DNA from: Planctomycetota bacterium
Lineage (GTDB): Bacteria; Planctomycetota; UBA8742; JACQVU01; JANLHZ01
Direction of reading: 5' to 3'
Length of the DNA: 54,195 nucleotides
NCBI GenBank assembly: GCA_024653775.1
Contig: JANLHZ010000286.1
Coordinates: 1-54,195 of the forward strand
In this document: positions 8,274-17,345 of the stretch, piece by piece
Position numbering within the stretch: position 1 is the stretch's first letter
Layout of the letters: each line of letters begins with the position of its first letter
Translations under genes and position numbers: made by a program
Notes under the pieces: generated by a model
Told to the model about the DNA's origin: nothing
Seen by the model: the letters and a program-made list of their open reading frames with translations, nothing else
The model's database searches: none

Positions 8274-10133
8274 ATGGTAACCGTCCTCGAAAAAAACCTC
8301 GAAGCGCTCGCGCGAAGATTTCCGGAGACGTTCAAACGCGTCGCGGGCGCGTCAGAACTTCCGTCGGATAGTCTCGTCATCGGTCCAAAGGGCGCGGTCA
8401 GCGCATGGCTGACGGATCCTTCGGGGAAGGCGGTGCTGCTGAACTCGAAATACGATCCCACGCGGGAGGCGACGCGGCTCGTACAGGCTCTACCGCGCGG
8501 GCCGACGGACACATACATCGTCATCGGCTACGGGCTTGGATACCACGTCGCAGAGCTTCTCAAAACGATTTCATCCGAAGCGAACGTGTTCGTCTTCGAA
8601 AAGTCGAAGAGCATCCTGAAAGCCGGGCTTTCAGTGCTCGACCTCAGCGCGGACGTCGCGGACGGAAGGCTCGGGATATTTGTCGCGGAAAGCGAGGCGG
8701 ACGTCTACCGCGCGCTCGAGCCCCAGTGGACGATGATCTTCGGCGGGCAGGCCCACTTCGTCCGCCATCCCCCCAGTTTTCAGATCGATCGCGAAGGCTA
8801 TGAGGAAATCGCGGCCTGGATTTCGAATTCCATCGCGGGCGGAAGCGTTATCTTCCAGACGTCGCTGCTCGTCACGACGCAGCAGTACGAGAACCTCGTG
8901 TTCAACCTCGATGCGTTCACAAAGGCTGCCACGCTGAAGAGTTTCGAGGGGTCGTGCCGCGGGATGCCGGGGATTCTCGTATGCGCGGGACCGTCGCTTT
9001 CGAAGAACATCGCTAAGGTCTGCGAAGCGCAGGACCACGCAATCGTCGGCGTCGTCAGCACCGCGCGCCTTCCCGCAGTCGCTGCGGGGATCGAGCCGGA
9101 TTTCACGAACGTCTGCGACTTCCACGGAGTCAGCCGGAGGTACTTCGAATCGTCCGAGGATACCGAAGTTCCGCTGTTCTGCGATCCTCTTGCGAGCCAC
9201 GAAGCCGTGCGTGCGTATCGCGGGCCGAAGGTGTTCCACGAGGACGAGATGATGCTCAAAATCGCGGGCATCCCCGACGGCGCGTACGGCATTATCGAAC
9301 CCGGCTCTTCCGTCGCTCACCACGCGCTCAAGCTTCTGCTCTATTTCGGCTGCGATCCGATAATACTCGTCGGCCTCGACCTCAGCTACACCGCGCACGT
9401 TACGCACGTTCCCGGAAGCGCGTTCTTTCAGGAGTGGCGCGGCGAGGTGAACGAGTTTACCAGTTTCGAGAAGCTCGAGATCGAACGCCTGATCCGTCTG
9501 AAGCGAAACCTCGCCCTAATCGAGGACGTGCAGGGGCGGACTATCTACACCACGCCGGATTTTGCGAGCTACGTTCCGGAGTTGGGAGCGATAGTGACGG
9601 GTTCGAAGACCCGCGTTTACGACTGCACTGAAGGCGGCGCGAAGATTCCGGGTACGATAATCGAAAGTTTCGACGTCGCCGCGAAGAGGGCGCTCACGAA
9701 GAAAATCGACAAAACGAGATTCCGCGAAATCGCGCAAGCAGGTCGCGCCAGCGCTGTCGACGCGAAAAAGAGGCTTTCGGAGCTGAATGACCTCGTCGGC
9801 GGAGCGCGTGACCGGCTCGAAATACTAGCGAAGGACTACGAAAAGATCGGGGAGAGTCCATCCGAGGAAGCGAAGTTCGAACTCGAAAAGCGCAAGCAGG
9901 CAGTCATCGGGAACGCGTCGATCGAACGGTTCATACGCGATCTTGGAAGAAGCGACGAACTTGCAAGACTCCGCGCGGATCGCGAACTGCGCGCAATGAC
10001 GCTTACGAACGAGGAGCGCGCGCGGAAAGAAGTCCGTCGGGACTTCGATCACACGAAAGCGATGCTCAGCTCGACCACGCTGTTTCTTGAATTGATCGAG
10101 CGCGCGCTCGTCGATCTGAATGGTAGTGGTTAG
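8274..10133 (+). CDS. DUF115 (MptE-like / motility accessory factor) family protein
   Basis: A 619-residue protein. Its centre (about 225-420) contains GILVCAGPSLSKN, DFTNVCDFHG, GSSVAHHALKLLLYFGCDPIILVGLDLSY and HVPGSAFF, which match the DUF115/MAF_flag10 family, related to 6-hydroxymethylpterin diphosphokinase MptE. Bacterial members (Maf proteins) are known to take part in flagellin or cell-surface glycosylation with nonulosonic acids. The N-terminal third has a Rossmann-like TYIVIGYGLGYHVAELL segment, and the C-terminal 150 residues form charged helices. Because the window holds a large flagellar operon, a role in flagellin modification is a reasonable inference. No sugar-biosynthesis genes adjoin it. 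No Shine-Dalgarno sequence is seen before the start. Confidence 0.85.
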   Translation: MVTVLEKNLEALARRFPETFKRVAGASELPSDSLVIGPKGAVSAWLTDPSGKAVLLNSKYDPTREATRLVQALPRGPTDTYIVIGYGLGYHVAELLKTISSEANVFVFEKSKSILKAGLSVLDLSADVADGRLGIFVAESEADVYRALEPQWTMIFGGQAHFVRHPPSFQIDREGYEEIAAWISNSIAGGSVIFQTSLLVTTQQYENLVFNLDAFTKAATLKSFEGSCRGMPGILVCAGPSLSKNIAKVCEAQDHAIVGVVSTARLPAVAAGIEPDFTNVCDFHGVSRRYFESSEDTEVPLFCDPLASHEAVRAYRGPKVFHEDEMMLKIAGIPDGAYGIIEPGSSVAHHALKLLLYFGCDPIILVGLDLSYTAHVTHVPGSAFFQEWRGEVNEFTSFEKLEIERLIRLKRNLALIEDVQGRTIYTTPDFASYVPELGAIVTGSKTRVYDCTEGGAKIPGTIIESFDVAAKRALTKKIDKTRFREIAQAGRASAVDAKKRLSELNDLVGGARDRLEILAKDYEKIGESPSEEAKFELEKRKQAVIGNASIERFIRDLGRSDELARLRADRELRAMTLTNEERARKEVRRDFDHTKAMLSSTTLFLELIERALVDLNGSG

Positions 10134-10263
10134 GCGGCGTGCCAACTTATTTTGACACGACACCTAAAGCGCTAAAACTGCTCGAACCTCTGGCGGTTTC
10201 CCGCGCGGTTTGCGATAATCTGGAGTCTTCAGTTGGTATTTCGGAAACGGACTCGCTTAAAGA

Positions 10264-11655
10264 ATGCAGATCATAATCGTTGGCGCAGGCGCGGTCGGAT
10301 ACAACCTCGCGGATCATCTTTCGAAGGACGGGCACAACGTCAGCGTCATAGATTCGAATCCAGAGATGATCGAACGAGTCAAGGACCGCCTCGACTGCGA
10401 CGCGTTTCTTGGCGAAGGCACCTCGCCTGCCACGCTGAAGGTGGCGGGAATCAAGGTTGCGGACATTATGATCGCGGTGACGAACAACGATGAGGTCAAC
10501 ATCGTATCGAGCATCATCGCGTCCAAGTTCCAGGTTCCCACGAGGATTGCCCGAGTTCGAAACTTCGAGCTTACAAAAGATTCGTCCATCGTCCCGCCAT
10601 CGGACTTTGGCGCGACCAGATTGATCAATCCCGACGAACTCAGCGTCGAAACGCTGATCAGGCTGATCGAGGCGAAGCACGCATCTCTCGTTGCGGACTT
10701 CGCGGGCGGCGAAATCCTCGTGCGCGAGTACCGTCTCAAGTCGGGGTCCTGGCTCGTCGGAAAAACCATCGAAGCCGCGAACCAGCAGGCGAAAAAAGAT
10801 TTCGGAATGAATTTCCTCGTCATCAGCATAAAGGCCGACGGGAAGAGCTACCGCCCGAACGCGCGTCAAGACCATTTCCGCGACGGAGACATCGTCACGG
10901 TGGTGCTTACGAAGGACGACAGCGAAAAGTTCATCCGCCTCATCGACGAAAAACCGAAGCCGGTGGATACCATCGCGATTTACGGCGCGACGAGCATCGC
11001 GATAAACGCCGCTAGGAGGATCGCGGAGGAGATGAACGTCAAGGAGATCGAGCTTATCATTCCGAATCCCCGCGACGCGGAACGGGCGGCTGACAGACTT
11101 CCGGGGAAGGTTCGCGTGCTCCGCGGCCAGCCCGAGGACCCGGAGATCGCAACCGACGTCCGCTACGAGGACACCGATTTCTTCTGCGCGCTCAGCGCGA
11201 ACGACGACCGAAACCTCGCGGCAGCGCTTTACGCAAGGCAGAAAGGGACCACCCGCAGGTTGATCCTCGCAAACCAGGCGGAGCTTCAGCAGATTCTCAA
11301 TTCCGTCGACATCGGCGCGGTCGTCAACCCGCAGATCGAGACCGTGGGTTCGATCCTCCAGTACTTCCGCAAAGGAAGCGTGAACAAGGTCAAGCTCATC
11401 CACGAAACCCACGAGGAATGCGTCGAGACCATTGTGGAAAAAGGCGCGCGCATCATCGGCAGAAAGATCAAGGATGTCGGCCTTCCCCGTGGAACTCTCG
11501 TCGGCGCGTACGTTCGCGCTGGCAAGGCGAGTATCGTCGAAGGCGATACCGTCCTCGAAGAAGGCGATCGCGTCCTCGTCTACACCAAAGAGGAAACGAT
11601 CGAAAGCGCAATGGCGGTCTTCGGAAGAAAGCGCACGACAATCTTCACGAAATGA
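10264..11655 (+). CDS. trkA: Trk potassium uptake regulatory subunit TrkA
   Basis: 463 residues, the normal TrkA length, made of two RCK halves. Each half has an NAD-binding Rossmann unit followed by a TrkA-C domain. The first nucleotide loop is IIIVGAGAVGYNLADHL with the acidic residue at VSVIDSN. The second half starts near residue 235 (DTIAIYGATSIAINAARRIA) and has a less perfect glycine loop. TrkA assembles on the cytoplasmic face of the TrkH/TrkG channel and gates K+ uptake in response to nucleotides. No trkH or trkG gene is seen in the window, so the channel partner is encoded elsewhere. The assignment is firm. Confidence 0.94.
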   Translation: MQIIIVGAGAVGYNLADHLSKDGHNVSVIDSNPEMIERVKDRLDCDAFLGEGTSPATLKVAGIKVADIMIAVTNNDEVNIVSSIIASKFQVPTRIARVRNFELTKDSSIVPPSDFGATRLINPDELSVETLIRLIEAKHASLVADFAGGEILVREYRLKSGSWLVGKTIEAANQQAKKDFGMNFLVISIKADGKSYRPNARQDHFRDGDIVTVVLTKDDSEKFIRLIDEKPKPVDTIAIYGATSIAINAARRIAEEMNVKEIELIIPNPRDAERAADRLPGKVRVLRGQPEDPEIATDVRYEDTDFFCALSANDDRNLAAALYARQKGTTRRLILANQAELQQILNSVDIGAVVNPQIETVGSILQYFRKGSVNKVKLIHETHEECVETIVEKGARIIGRKIKDVGLPRGTLVGAYVRAGKASIVEGDTVLEEGDRVLVYTKEETIESAMAVFGRKRTTIFTK

Positions 11656-11671
11656 CTTCAGGCGTTGTTTG

Positions 11672-12424
11672 CTACTCCGCGGATTCGGTTTCGCTCGCCA
11701 CCGGCGCCGGGATCTGAATTCCGAGACGCTGGCGGAGGATCTGTTCAAGGTCGGTGCGAATATCCACTGTACTTCCGTTCCGCGACGTGATGTACGCCAC
11801 CGAGTATCCTTCCAGCGAGTCGAGCAGCGCGTCGAATTCGAGACGCAAAAGTACGTACTGGGTTTTTCCGATGGTCTTGCTGTCGGCGACGCTCGCGTCG
11901 TACATCGCGCGTGCGAGAACGGTTGCCGCGCCATCCGCGGTGGGCGAAATCCTGCCCGAGTCCGAGGAAAAACCGAGCTGCGCGCGATTGTACTCGAGAG
12001 GTATCGACTCGTCGAGGCGACGTTGCTCCACCTGGTAAACGCCGCCGCGAATGCGCGCGGACACGATTTCGGATAGCGCCCCCGAAACAGCGGGCAGCAG
12101 TCTCTGCTCGATATTTTTCGTCGCGTCTCGAATCGCGTTGTTCATCGTTTCCGGCACCGAATCGTCGATTTTCGCAGCGCCGCGCTGATAAAATTCCGTC
12201 TCGCTGTCGGGAGTAGTCTCGATAGTCCAGTCGATATTCGATTTCGTTTGACGCGAAATCGAGCTTCCCGCGCTGGACCCTGGCGAATACGAATCGCTCG
12301 GAGCTGATTCCGTGTTCAAATCGTCGGCCACATCCTCGTGCGACCCCACCCGCGAGCAGGTAGCGAGCGAGGCCATCGACAGAACGACGGCGACGACTAA
12401 TTTCTGACTCATCGCGAAATACAA
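11672..12424 (-). CDS. Hypothetical lipoprotein starting at TTG
   Basis: A 250-residue protein with a lipoprotein signal: MYFAMSQKLVVAVVLSMASL followed by ATCS, cysteine near residue 23. The TTG at 12424 is preferred to the ATG at 12412 because GGAGGA lies 7 bp upstream of the TTG and too far from the ATG. A Ser/Asp-rich spacer precedes a globular C-terminal domain (about 75-235) with the phrase QYVLLRLEFDALLDSLEGYSV. The overall plan, in which a lipoprotein domain builds a small-molecule- or protein-binding fold from stress-type repeats, distantly recalls LpoB/CsgG-like proteins, but I cannot establish that. It converges on trkA with 16 bp between stops. Confidence 0.65.
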   Translation of the reverse strand: MYFAMSQKLVVAVVLSMASLATCSRVGSHEDVADDLNTESAPSDSYSPGSSAGSSISRQTKSNIDWTIETTPDSETEFYQRGAAKIDDSVPETMNNAIRDATKNIEQRLLPAVSGALSEIVSARIRGGVYQVEQRRLDESIPLEYNRAQLGFSSDSGRISPTADGAATVLARAMYDASVADSKTIGKTQYVLLRLEFDALLDSLEGYSVAYITSRNGSTVDIRTDLEQILRQRLGIQIPAPVASETESAE

Positions 12425-12530
12425 ACTTTATTCCTCCGGAAACTTTAAGCAGCCGTTCGGCAGTAACGTTCGATGTTTCGATCCGAACTTTGCCAGAAGC
12501 GACCTACCCAATCAATAAATCGGAGCATAA

Positions 12531-12560
12531 AAAAAGCCCGGCGGTTAAACCGGGCTTTTT
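12531..12560 (-). terminator. Intrinsic terminator, usable in both directions
   Basis: An 11-bp perfect stem (AAAAAGCCCGG at 12531-12541 with CCGGGCTTTTT at 12550-12560) encloses an 8-base loop. It is flanked by A-tracts on one side and T-tracts on the other. It lies 20 bp past the stop of the glycine-rich protein gene and would terminate it. Confidence 0.9.
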
Positions 12561-12580
12561 CTATTTTGCTTTTTCAGCGA

Positions 12581-13942
12581 TTACTGACCGTTGGTTCCGC
12601 TGCCGGATGTAGTAGTCGGAGCGGGAGTAGTCGGTGCGCCGAGTCCGGGAAGGCTCGGGAGCCCGCTGGGGAGTCCACCGGGGAGACCGCCCGGAATCGG
12701 GAGTCCGCCAGCCGCGCCACCACCGGTGCCGCCGCCGAGTCCGGGAAGGCTCGGAAGCGCGCCGCCACCGAGTCCGCCGAGGAGACCGCCAATGTTTCCG
12801 AGTCCGCCGAGAAGGCCGCCCAGATTACCGAGGCCGCCGAAGCCGCCGAGAAGTCCACCGAGTCCGCCGAGGCTTCCAGCCGCGCCGCCAGTCGTGGCGC
12901 CGCCGAGTCCGGGAAGGCTCGGGAGCGCACCACCGGCGAGTCCGCCGAGGCCGCCAAGTCCGCCCGCGAGACCGCCGAGGCTACCGAGACCGCCAGCTCC
13001 ACCAGCCGCACCGGGGAGACCACCGGCGACTCCGCCGAGTCCACCGGGAAGACCGAGTGCGCCACCAGCGCCACCGGGAAGACCGCCAGCCATTCCACCG
13101 AGTCCGCCGAGTGCGCCACCAGCACCACCGGGAAGACCGCCAGCCATTCCACCGAGTCCGCCGAGTGCTCCACCAGCGGCACCGCCGCCGGCGCCCGGAA
13201 TCGGGAGTCCGCCTGGAATGGGAAGTCCGCCGAATCCGCCAGCGCCGCCACCGGGAGCCGGTGCAGGAGCGGGAGCCGGAACTACGCCGCCACCGCCGCC
13301 GGGAAGCGGGAGACCGCCAGGAATTCCGCCGCCACCTGGAATCGGGAGGGGAGTCGGGGCCGGAGCCGGAGTCGCGCCACCCGTGTTTGTGCCACCGGTG
13401 CTACCGCCGCCAGCGCCCGGAATCGGGAGTCCGCCTGGAATGGGAAGTCCGCCGGTGCCGCCGCCCATACCCGGAATCGGGAGTCCGCCAGTCGCGCCAC
13501 CGGTTCCGCCGGGAAGCGGGACGGGAAGAGGAAGGGGAGTAGCCGCGCCGCCGGTACCGCCGATGCCCGGAATCGGAATCGGAAGTCCACCCGTCGCTCC
13601 GCCGGTGTTTCCGCCCATACCCGGAATCGGGAAAGGAAGCGGGGTTGCGCTGCCGCCGGTGCCGCCCATGCCTGGAATCGGGAGTCCGCCAAGACCGCCG
13701 CCGGTGCCGCCGAAGCCCGGAATCGGGAGTCCACCAGTACCGCCGCCGATGCCTGGAATCGGAATCGGAAGTCCGCCGCCGGTGCCGCCGCCAGTGGGTA
13801 ATCCGGGGATGCCGATTCCACCCGTGCCGCTGCCGGTGTTTCCACCGCCGAAGCCGGGAATCTGCGCGGACGCGATGCTCGCGCTAAGAACGAGCGTTGC
13901 GACCGGAATACCAACCCATTTGAAAAGTTTCTTAAGCTTCAT
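12581..13942 (-). CDS. Secreted glycine/proline-rich repeat protein with LPIPG motifs
   Basis: A 453-residue protein with a clear signal peptide ([20 protein letters not shown], cleavage after ASA near residue 27). Everything after it is low complexity: GG, GGTGG and eleven LPIP motifs, mostly as GGLPIPG, then a Leu/Gly/Ala region of GGLGG-type units and a short Thr/Ser tail. There are no cysteines and very few charged residues. The composition recalls elastin-like or glycine-rich structural proteins, so a flexible or self-assembling extracellular role is inferred. The ATG at 13942 has AGGA upstream; an upstream in-frame start at 13969 is less likely. A strong terminator follows. The complementary strand also stays open for a long way, which is a side effect of the repeat. 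Confidence 0.75.
   Translation of the reverse strand: MKLKKLFKWVGIPVATLVLSASIASAQIPGFGGGNTGSGTGGIGIPGLPTGGGTGGGLPIPIPGIGGGTGGLPIPGFGGTGGGLGGLPIPGMGGTGGSATPLPFPIPGMGGNTGGATGGLPIPIPGIGGTGGAATPLPLPVPLPGGTGGATGGLPIPGMGGGTGGLPIPGGLPIPGAGGGSTGGTNTGGATPAPAPTPLPIPGGGGIPGGLPLPGGGGGVVPAPAPAPAPGGGAGGFGGLPIPGGLPIPGAGGGAAGGALGGLGGMAGGLPGGAGGALGGLGGMAGGLPGGAGGALGLPGGLGGVAGGLPGAAGGAGGLGSLGGLAGGLGGLGGLAGGALPSLPGLGGATTGGAAGSLGGLGGLLGGFGGLGNLGGLLGGLGNIGGLLGGLGGGALPSLPGLGGGTGGGAAGGLPIPGGLPGGLPSGLPSLPGLGAPTTPAPTTTSGSGTNGQ
13067..13174. repeat. 54-bp tandem duplication inside the glycine-rich gene
   Basis: Two adjacent 54-bp units, 13067-13120 and 13121-13174, differ at only two bases. Each encodes 18 residues of the [14 protein letters not shown] type. 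The near identity, compared with the more diverged surrounding repeats, points to a recent in-frame duplication. Confidence 0.85.
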
Positions 13943-14248
13943 AATTTTGATCCTGTCTGTAGAACGCAAAAACGGAAAATTCTTCTGTCATTCAGTCATG
14001 CAACCACTGTACCAACAAAGAAAAGCCGCGCAACAAAGTTACCGATGTAGTGTAAGTCGTTGGTACAAAGGTGATTACGAAGTACATCTGGCATGCTGGG
14101 AACTTTTTGTCCTGTTTTATCGGTATGATAGTTTCCGAATCGATTATCAAGTTACCAGCTATCAGCAAACTGCACAGACAACTTTTATAAACTATCTTTC
14201 ACAAATATACAGGAGCAAGCTATAAATAGATTATTGTCTCTGATTGTA
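13943..14248. other. Intergenic stretch, AT-rich, no gene seen
   Basis: Upstream region of the glycine-rich gene (minus strand), clearly more AT-rich than its neighbours. I find no RNA gene, no convincing conserved ORF and no repeat until the mobile element that starts at 14257. It probably contains the promoter of the glycine-rich gene. Confidence 0.5.
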
Positions 14249-14430
14249 AAATACTGGTAACCGTTCACGGGGTTGCCTGGGAGTGCCGACGTCCTCGTCT
14301 GCGCAATTTCTATTTCACCACTGGCGTTTGCGGTTAAACGATGCCTTGTTTATCCATCAATCGAGGACGCTTGATGGATTTCGCGGACGGGACGTCCGCG
14401 TTCCCACCCCGTAAACGGTTGCAAATACTG
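14249..14430. mobile_element. 166-bp MITE-like element with 8-bp target duplication (copy B, different core)
   Basis: The element spans 14257-14422. Its ends are GTAACCGTTCACGGGGT on the left and, read on the opposite strand, GCAACCGTTTACGGGGT on the right. AAATACTG occurs at 14249-14256 and again at 14423-14430, an 8-bp target duplication. The ends match the 142-bp element at 3089-3230, but the core is unrelated. It is a second imperfect palindrome running from GGGAGTGCCGACGTCC to GGACGTCCGCGTTCCC. A fragment of the same core (CCTGGGAGTGCGCACGTC) follows the repeat at 53719-53800. Confidence 0.85.
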
Positions 14431-14452
14431 CCGCAAAGATAAGCGAAATACC

Positions 14453-15799
14453 TTGAACGTTAACTGGGCCATTCTACTTTGTCTTGTCCTTGTTTCATGT
14501 GCGCCGGGAAACCTGAAGGCGCAGGGAGAGCTAACCGACGCGGCCCGCGACCTTTCGGACAAACTTCCCGTATTTCCGGGTGCGGAAGGTTTCGGGACGG
14601 ACACTGTCGCTGGACGGGGCGGGCGAGCGATCCTCGTCACGAATCTGGACGAAAGCGGCGAAGGTTCCCTCCGGAGTGCGATCGAATTCGACGGACCTCG
14701 TACGATTCTGTTCGAGGTTGCGGGAACGATTCACGTCACGCGGGATTTCGACGTGAACCATCCTTTCGTCACGATCGCGGGCGAGTCGGCGCCGCCGCCG
14801 GGGATCACGATTACGGGCGCTGGAATTCGCGTTCACACCCACGACGTCCTGATTTCGCACGTAGCGGTCCGCGTCGGAGGCGATCCCGAAGGACCGGACC
14901 CAGGCGGTCGCGACGGCATCGGCATCGACGGCCCGGACAGCCACCACGTCGTCATCGACCACTGTAGCGTCAGTTTCGCCGTGGACGAAGGGATGAGCAC
15001 CTGGAACGTGGGGCCGCGGGACATCACGGTTTCGAACTGCATCGTCGCAGAGAATCTTTCCGAATCCATCCATCCGGAAGGCGAGCACTCGAAAGGTTTC
15101 CTCATCGGCGATCACACCCGCAGGATCGCGGTGCTCAGGAACCTTTTCGCCCATAACACCCGCAGGAGTCCGTTCGTCAAAGGCGACGTCAGCGCACTTA
15201 TCGCGAACAACGTCATCTACAACCCCGGAACCGCGGCGATCCACTTCGGCGACCAGGAAAACAGCGGAAGGTCGCTCGGAACCGTCGCCTCCAACGTATT
15301 CATTCCAGGAGCGGACACGTCGATCGGCGTCCGGCTGCTGATGGTCCTGCCCGACGTTTCGAGGGGCACGCACATTTATCGCGCGGACAACGTAACCCTC
15401 GGCGCGAGGCTCGGTGACGCGTGGTTCCCGCCGATCAGGAATCTTTTCGTTGACGAACCTCCGGTGTGGGTGACACCGCTTGAAGTTCTGGATTCGGCGG
15501 AAACGCTGGAGCACGTTCTTGCAAACGCAGGCGCGAGATGCGCAGGTCGCGACGAAATCGACGCGCGGGTGATCCAGAGCGTCAGAGAGCGCACGGGGCG
15601 GATAATCGACAGCGTGGGCGAAGTCGGCGGTCTGCCCGAAACCCCTCTGGTGCGCCGGGAAATCGCGCTTCCGGAGAATCCTTCCGCGGACGACGACGAC
15701 GACGGCTACACGAATCTGGAAGAACTTTTGTTTGAGATGCGATCAAAAATCGAGGATGCTGAAGAGGAGCAGGACCCAAAGTACGACGTCGGGAAGTAA
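14453..15799 (+). CDS. Pectate-lyase-like parallel beta-helix lipoprotein
   Basis: A 448-residue protein. A lipoprotein-type leader (WAILLCLVLVSC, lipobox LVSC near residue 16) precedes PVFPGAEGFGTDTVAGRGG, GSLRSAIEFDGPRTILFEVAGTI and SHHVVIDHCSVSF, the hallmarks of the PL1-like pectate lyase/right-handed beta-helix family. Calcium-dependent cleavage of a uronate polymer, or binding of a related glycan, is the family role. The exact substrate cannot be read from sequence. The last 60 residues contain the acidic stretch DDDDDGYTNLEELL, which resembles a calcium-binding dockerin/EF-type loop. The only reasonable start is a TTG at 14453. The reading frame stays open upstream into the element that ends at 14422, so that insertion may have removed the original leader. 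It stands apart from other carbohydrate genes. Confidence 0.8.
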   Translation: MNVNWAILLCLVLVSCAPGNLKAQGELTDAARDLSDKLPVFPGAEGFGTDTVAGRGGRAILVTNLDESGEGSLRSAIEFDGPRTILFEVAGTIHVTRDFDVNHPFVTIAGESAPPPGITITGAGIRVHTHDVLISHVAVRVGGDPEGPDPGGRDGIGIDGPDSHHVVIDHCSVSFAVDEGMSTWNVGPRDITVSNCIVAENLSESIHPEGEHSKGFLIGDHTRRIAVLRNLFAHNTRRSPFVKGDVSALIANNVIYNPGTAAIHFGDQENSGRSLGTVASNVFIPGADTSIGVRLLMVLPDVSRGTHIYRADNVTLGARLGDAWFPPIRNLFVDEPPVWVTPLEVLDSAETLEHVLANAGARCAGRDEIDARVIQSVRERTGRIIDSVGEVGGLPETPLVRREIALPENPSADDDDDGYTNLEELLFEMRSKIEDAEEEQDPKYDVGK

Positions 15800-15905
15800 T
15801 TACGAATTACGAATTAATTCAATCCGCAATCTGAAATCTGCACACAGTTTCGTCATTCCAGATTTCCAATTATTAATTGCTAATTGTTAATTATTAATTC
15901 TATTT
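15799..15905. repeat. AATTACG / TTAATTATTAATT repeat tract
   Basis: The gap between the beta-helix gene and the next gene begins with AATTACGAATTACGAATTAA, then an ordinary-looking middle, and ends in TTATTAATTGCTAATTGTTAATTATT-like repeats. It is of the same type as the tracts at 8213-8270 and 23375-23408. No regulatory element was recognised. Confidence 0.6.
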
Positions 15906-15919
15906 ATGGAATCTGAAAT

Positions 15920-17218
15920 ATGATCGTAAAGGCAAAACCCGGAATTCGGACGCTCGCGATCCTCGCGTTCGCGCTCGTTCTGATCGCGCCGAGGGACGCG
16001 GAAGCGCACGGCAACGTCACGCACACGATGATCCATTTCAGCGAAGGCGTGCTCGACCTGAACCTCACTGTGTTCACGCTCGACTACCTGAATCTGTTTC
16101 CGATCGTCGAAAATCCGGAGCTTCTGTTCAGCACCGCGGACGCCGTCATCAGGGACGAGAAGATCGAGGAGTTCCGGCCCGCGATAATAATGACGGTCGT
16201 TGAAAACTACACCGTCTATTCGAGGGCGGAAAAGCTCGTCCCGTTCGACGTGATTTTTGAAAGCCTTCCGCTCGAGATCGCGCCCGGCGAATTCGCGAAC
16301 AACATGTGGATCAGCGTCACGCAGAAATTCGCGCTGCCTCCGGGGGAATCGAAGTTCAGCCTCAGCTACACTCTGCTGAAGGAAATCCCCACAAGCCACC
16401 AGACGAGCGCGAGAATCTTCTTCGAGGAGGAAGACCCGGACCTCCATCTCTTCAATCGCGGCGGCGTCTACACCGTCGACTTCGCCGCGCGTAGCGTCGA
16501 GACGCTTTCAGGCGGCGAGGACGGCGAAGCCATCGACGACCTCCTCTTCTCAGCGAAGTATGAAGAGGAGCAGGAGACGCCGGGAAAGAAAATAATGTCG
16601 GTCTCGGGCGAGATCACTCCGGTCGCGCAGCTTTTCGCGGTCCCCAAGGAGGAGAATGAGGAGGACGCGGGATCTTCCGAGATGACAAGCCGAGCAGAGA
16701 AAGCCGGGGACGACTACCGGGATCGGACGGCGCTTTATTTCCTGCTGTTCCTCGCGCTTGGAGCAGCGGTGACTTTCCGGTCTATGAGGTCGCCTCTGGA
16801 AACGCTCGTTCTGCTGATCGTTATCGCGTCGGGATCGAGTTTCGCATCGGACGGTCTTATAGCGGCGAACGTCGGAATTCATCTCGGCGTGCTGTTCTTC
16901 GTGGTTGCGGGTCTAAGCATGGCGCTGCCTGCATCGCGCGATTCGGAAGAAAAGCCGTCGAAATTTCGCGCGGGGAAGGTCGTTTCGAGCGCCGCGGCGG
17001 GAACCTTCGTTGTAGCGGTCGCCACCGCTGCGGGAAGAAGCTACGAAGCGGTGAGCGAAAACCTCATAGCGATTATCTTCGCTGGCGCCCTGCTTGGATT
17101 CTGCGTCGCGGCGTTCCAGATAGCCCAGGGCGCCAAGGGATACGACACGAGATGGATCGACAAGGTAGTGACGTTCTCGTCGGCGATCTTAGGTGCGATT
17201 GTGATCGCGACGTTCTGA
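15920..17218 (+). CDS. Membrane protein with N-terminal periplasmic domain
   Basis: 432 residues. A signal peptide (residues 1-28, ending DAEA) is followed by an extracytoplasmic beta-rich domain to about residue 230, a Glu-rich linker, and then roughly six hydrophobic segments (for example ALYFLLFLALGAAV, HLGVLFFVVAGLSMALP and LIAIIFAGALLGFCVAA). The first mature residues, HGNVTHTMIHF, are rich in histidine. The plan of a secreted metal-rich or sensory domain followed by a polytopic membrane part recalls HupE/UreJ-type or similar transporters, but I see no diagnostic motif. It is followed 127 bp later by the phosphofructokinase gene. Function is not assigned. Confidence 0.6.
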   Translation: MIVKAKPGIRTLAILAFALVLIAPRDAEAHGNVTHTMIHFSEGVLDLNLTVFTLDYLNLFPIVENPELLFSTADAVIRDEKIEEFRPAIIMTVVENYTVYSRAEKLVPFDVIFESLPLEIAPGEFANNMWISVTQKFALPPGESKFSLSYTLLKEIPTSHQTSARIFFEEEDPDLHLFNRGGVYTVDFAARSVETLSGGEDGEAIDDLLFSAKYEEEQETPGKKIMSVSGEITPVAQLFAVPKEENEEDAGSSEMTSRAEKAGDDYRDRTALYFLLFLALGAAVTFRSMRSPLETLVLLIVIASGSSFASDGLIAANVGIHLGVLFFVVAGLSMALPASRDSEEKPSKFRAGKVVSSAAAGTFVVAVATAAGRSYEAVSENLIAIIFAGALLGFCVAAFQIAQGAKGYDTRWIDKVVTFSSAILGAIVIATF

Positions 17219-17345
17219 AAATCTGGTAAAATCAAGTTAGAGAATGCTGAAGTCGGAGCGCGGAGTCGATCCGAGTTTTATTCTGCTTTCTTCGGCGCGC
17301 ATTCGGAGTTCTGCTGTCTGAATTCTGCATTTCAAAGGCAAACCT

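Noticed and set aside
10147-11934. 595-codon minus-strand frame opposite trkA
   Set aside because: Shadow of trkA; no domain, no start context, and it overruns into the neighbouring gene.
12591-14225. 544-codon proline-rich plus-strand frame
   Set aside because: It is the complement of the glycine-rich repeat gene. The opposite frame has a signal peptide, ribosome site and terminator; this one has none.
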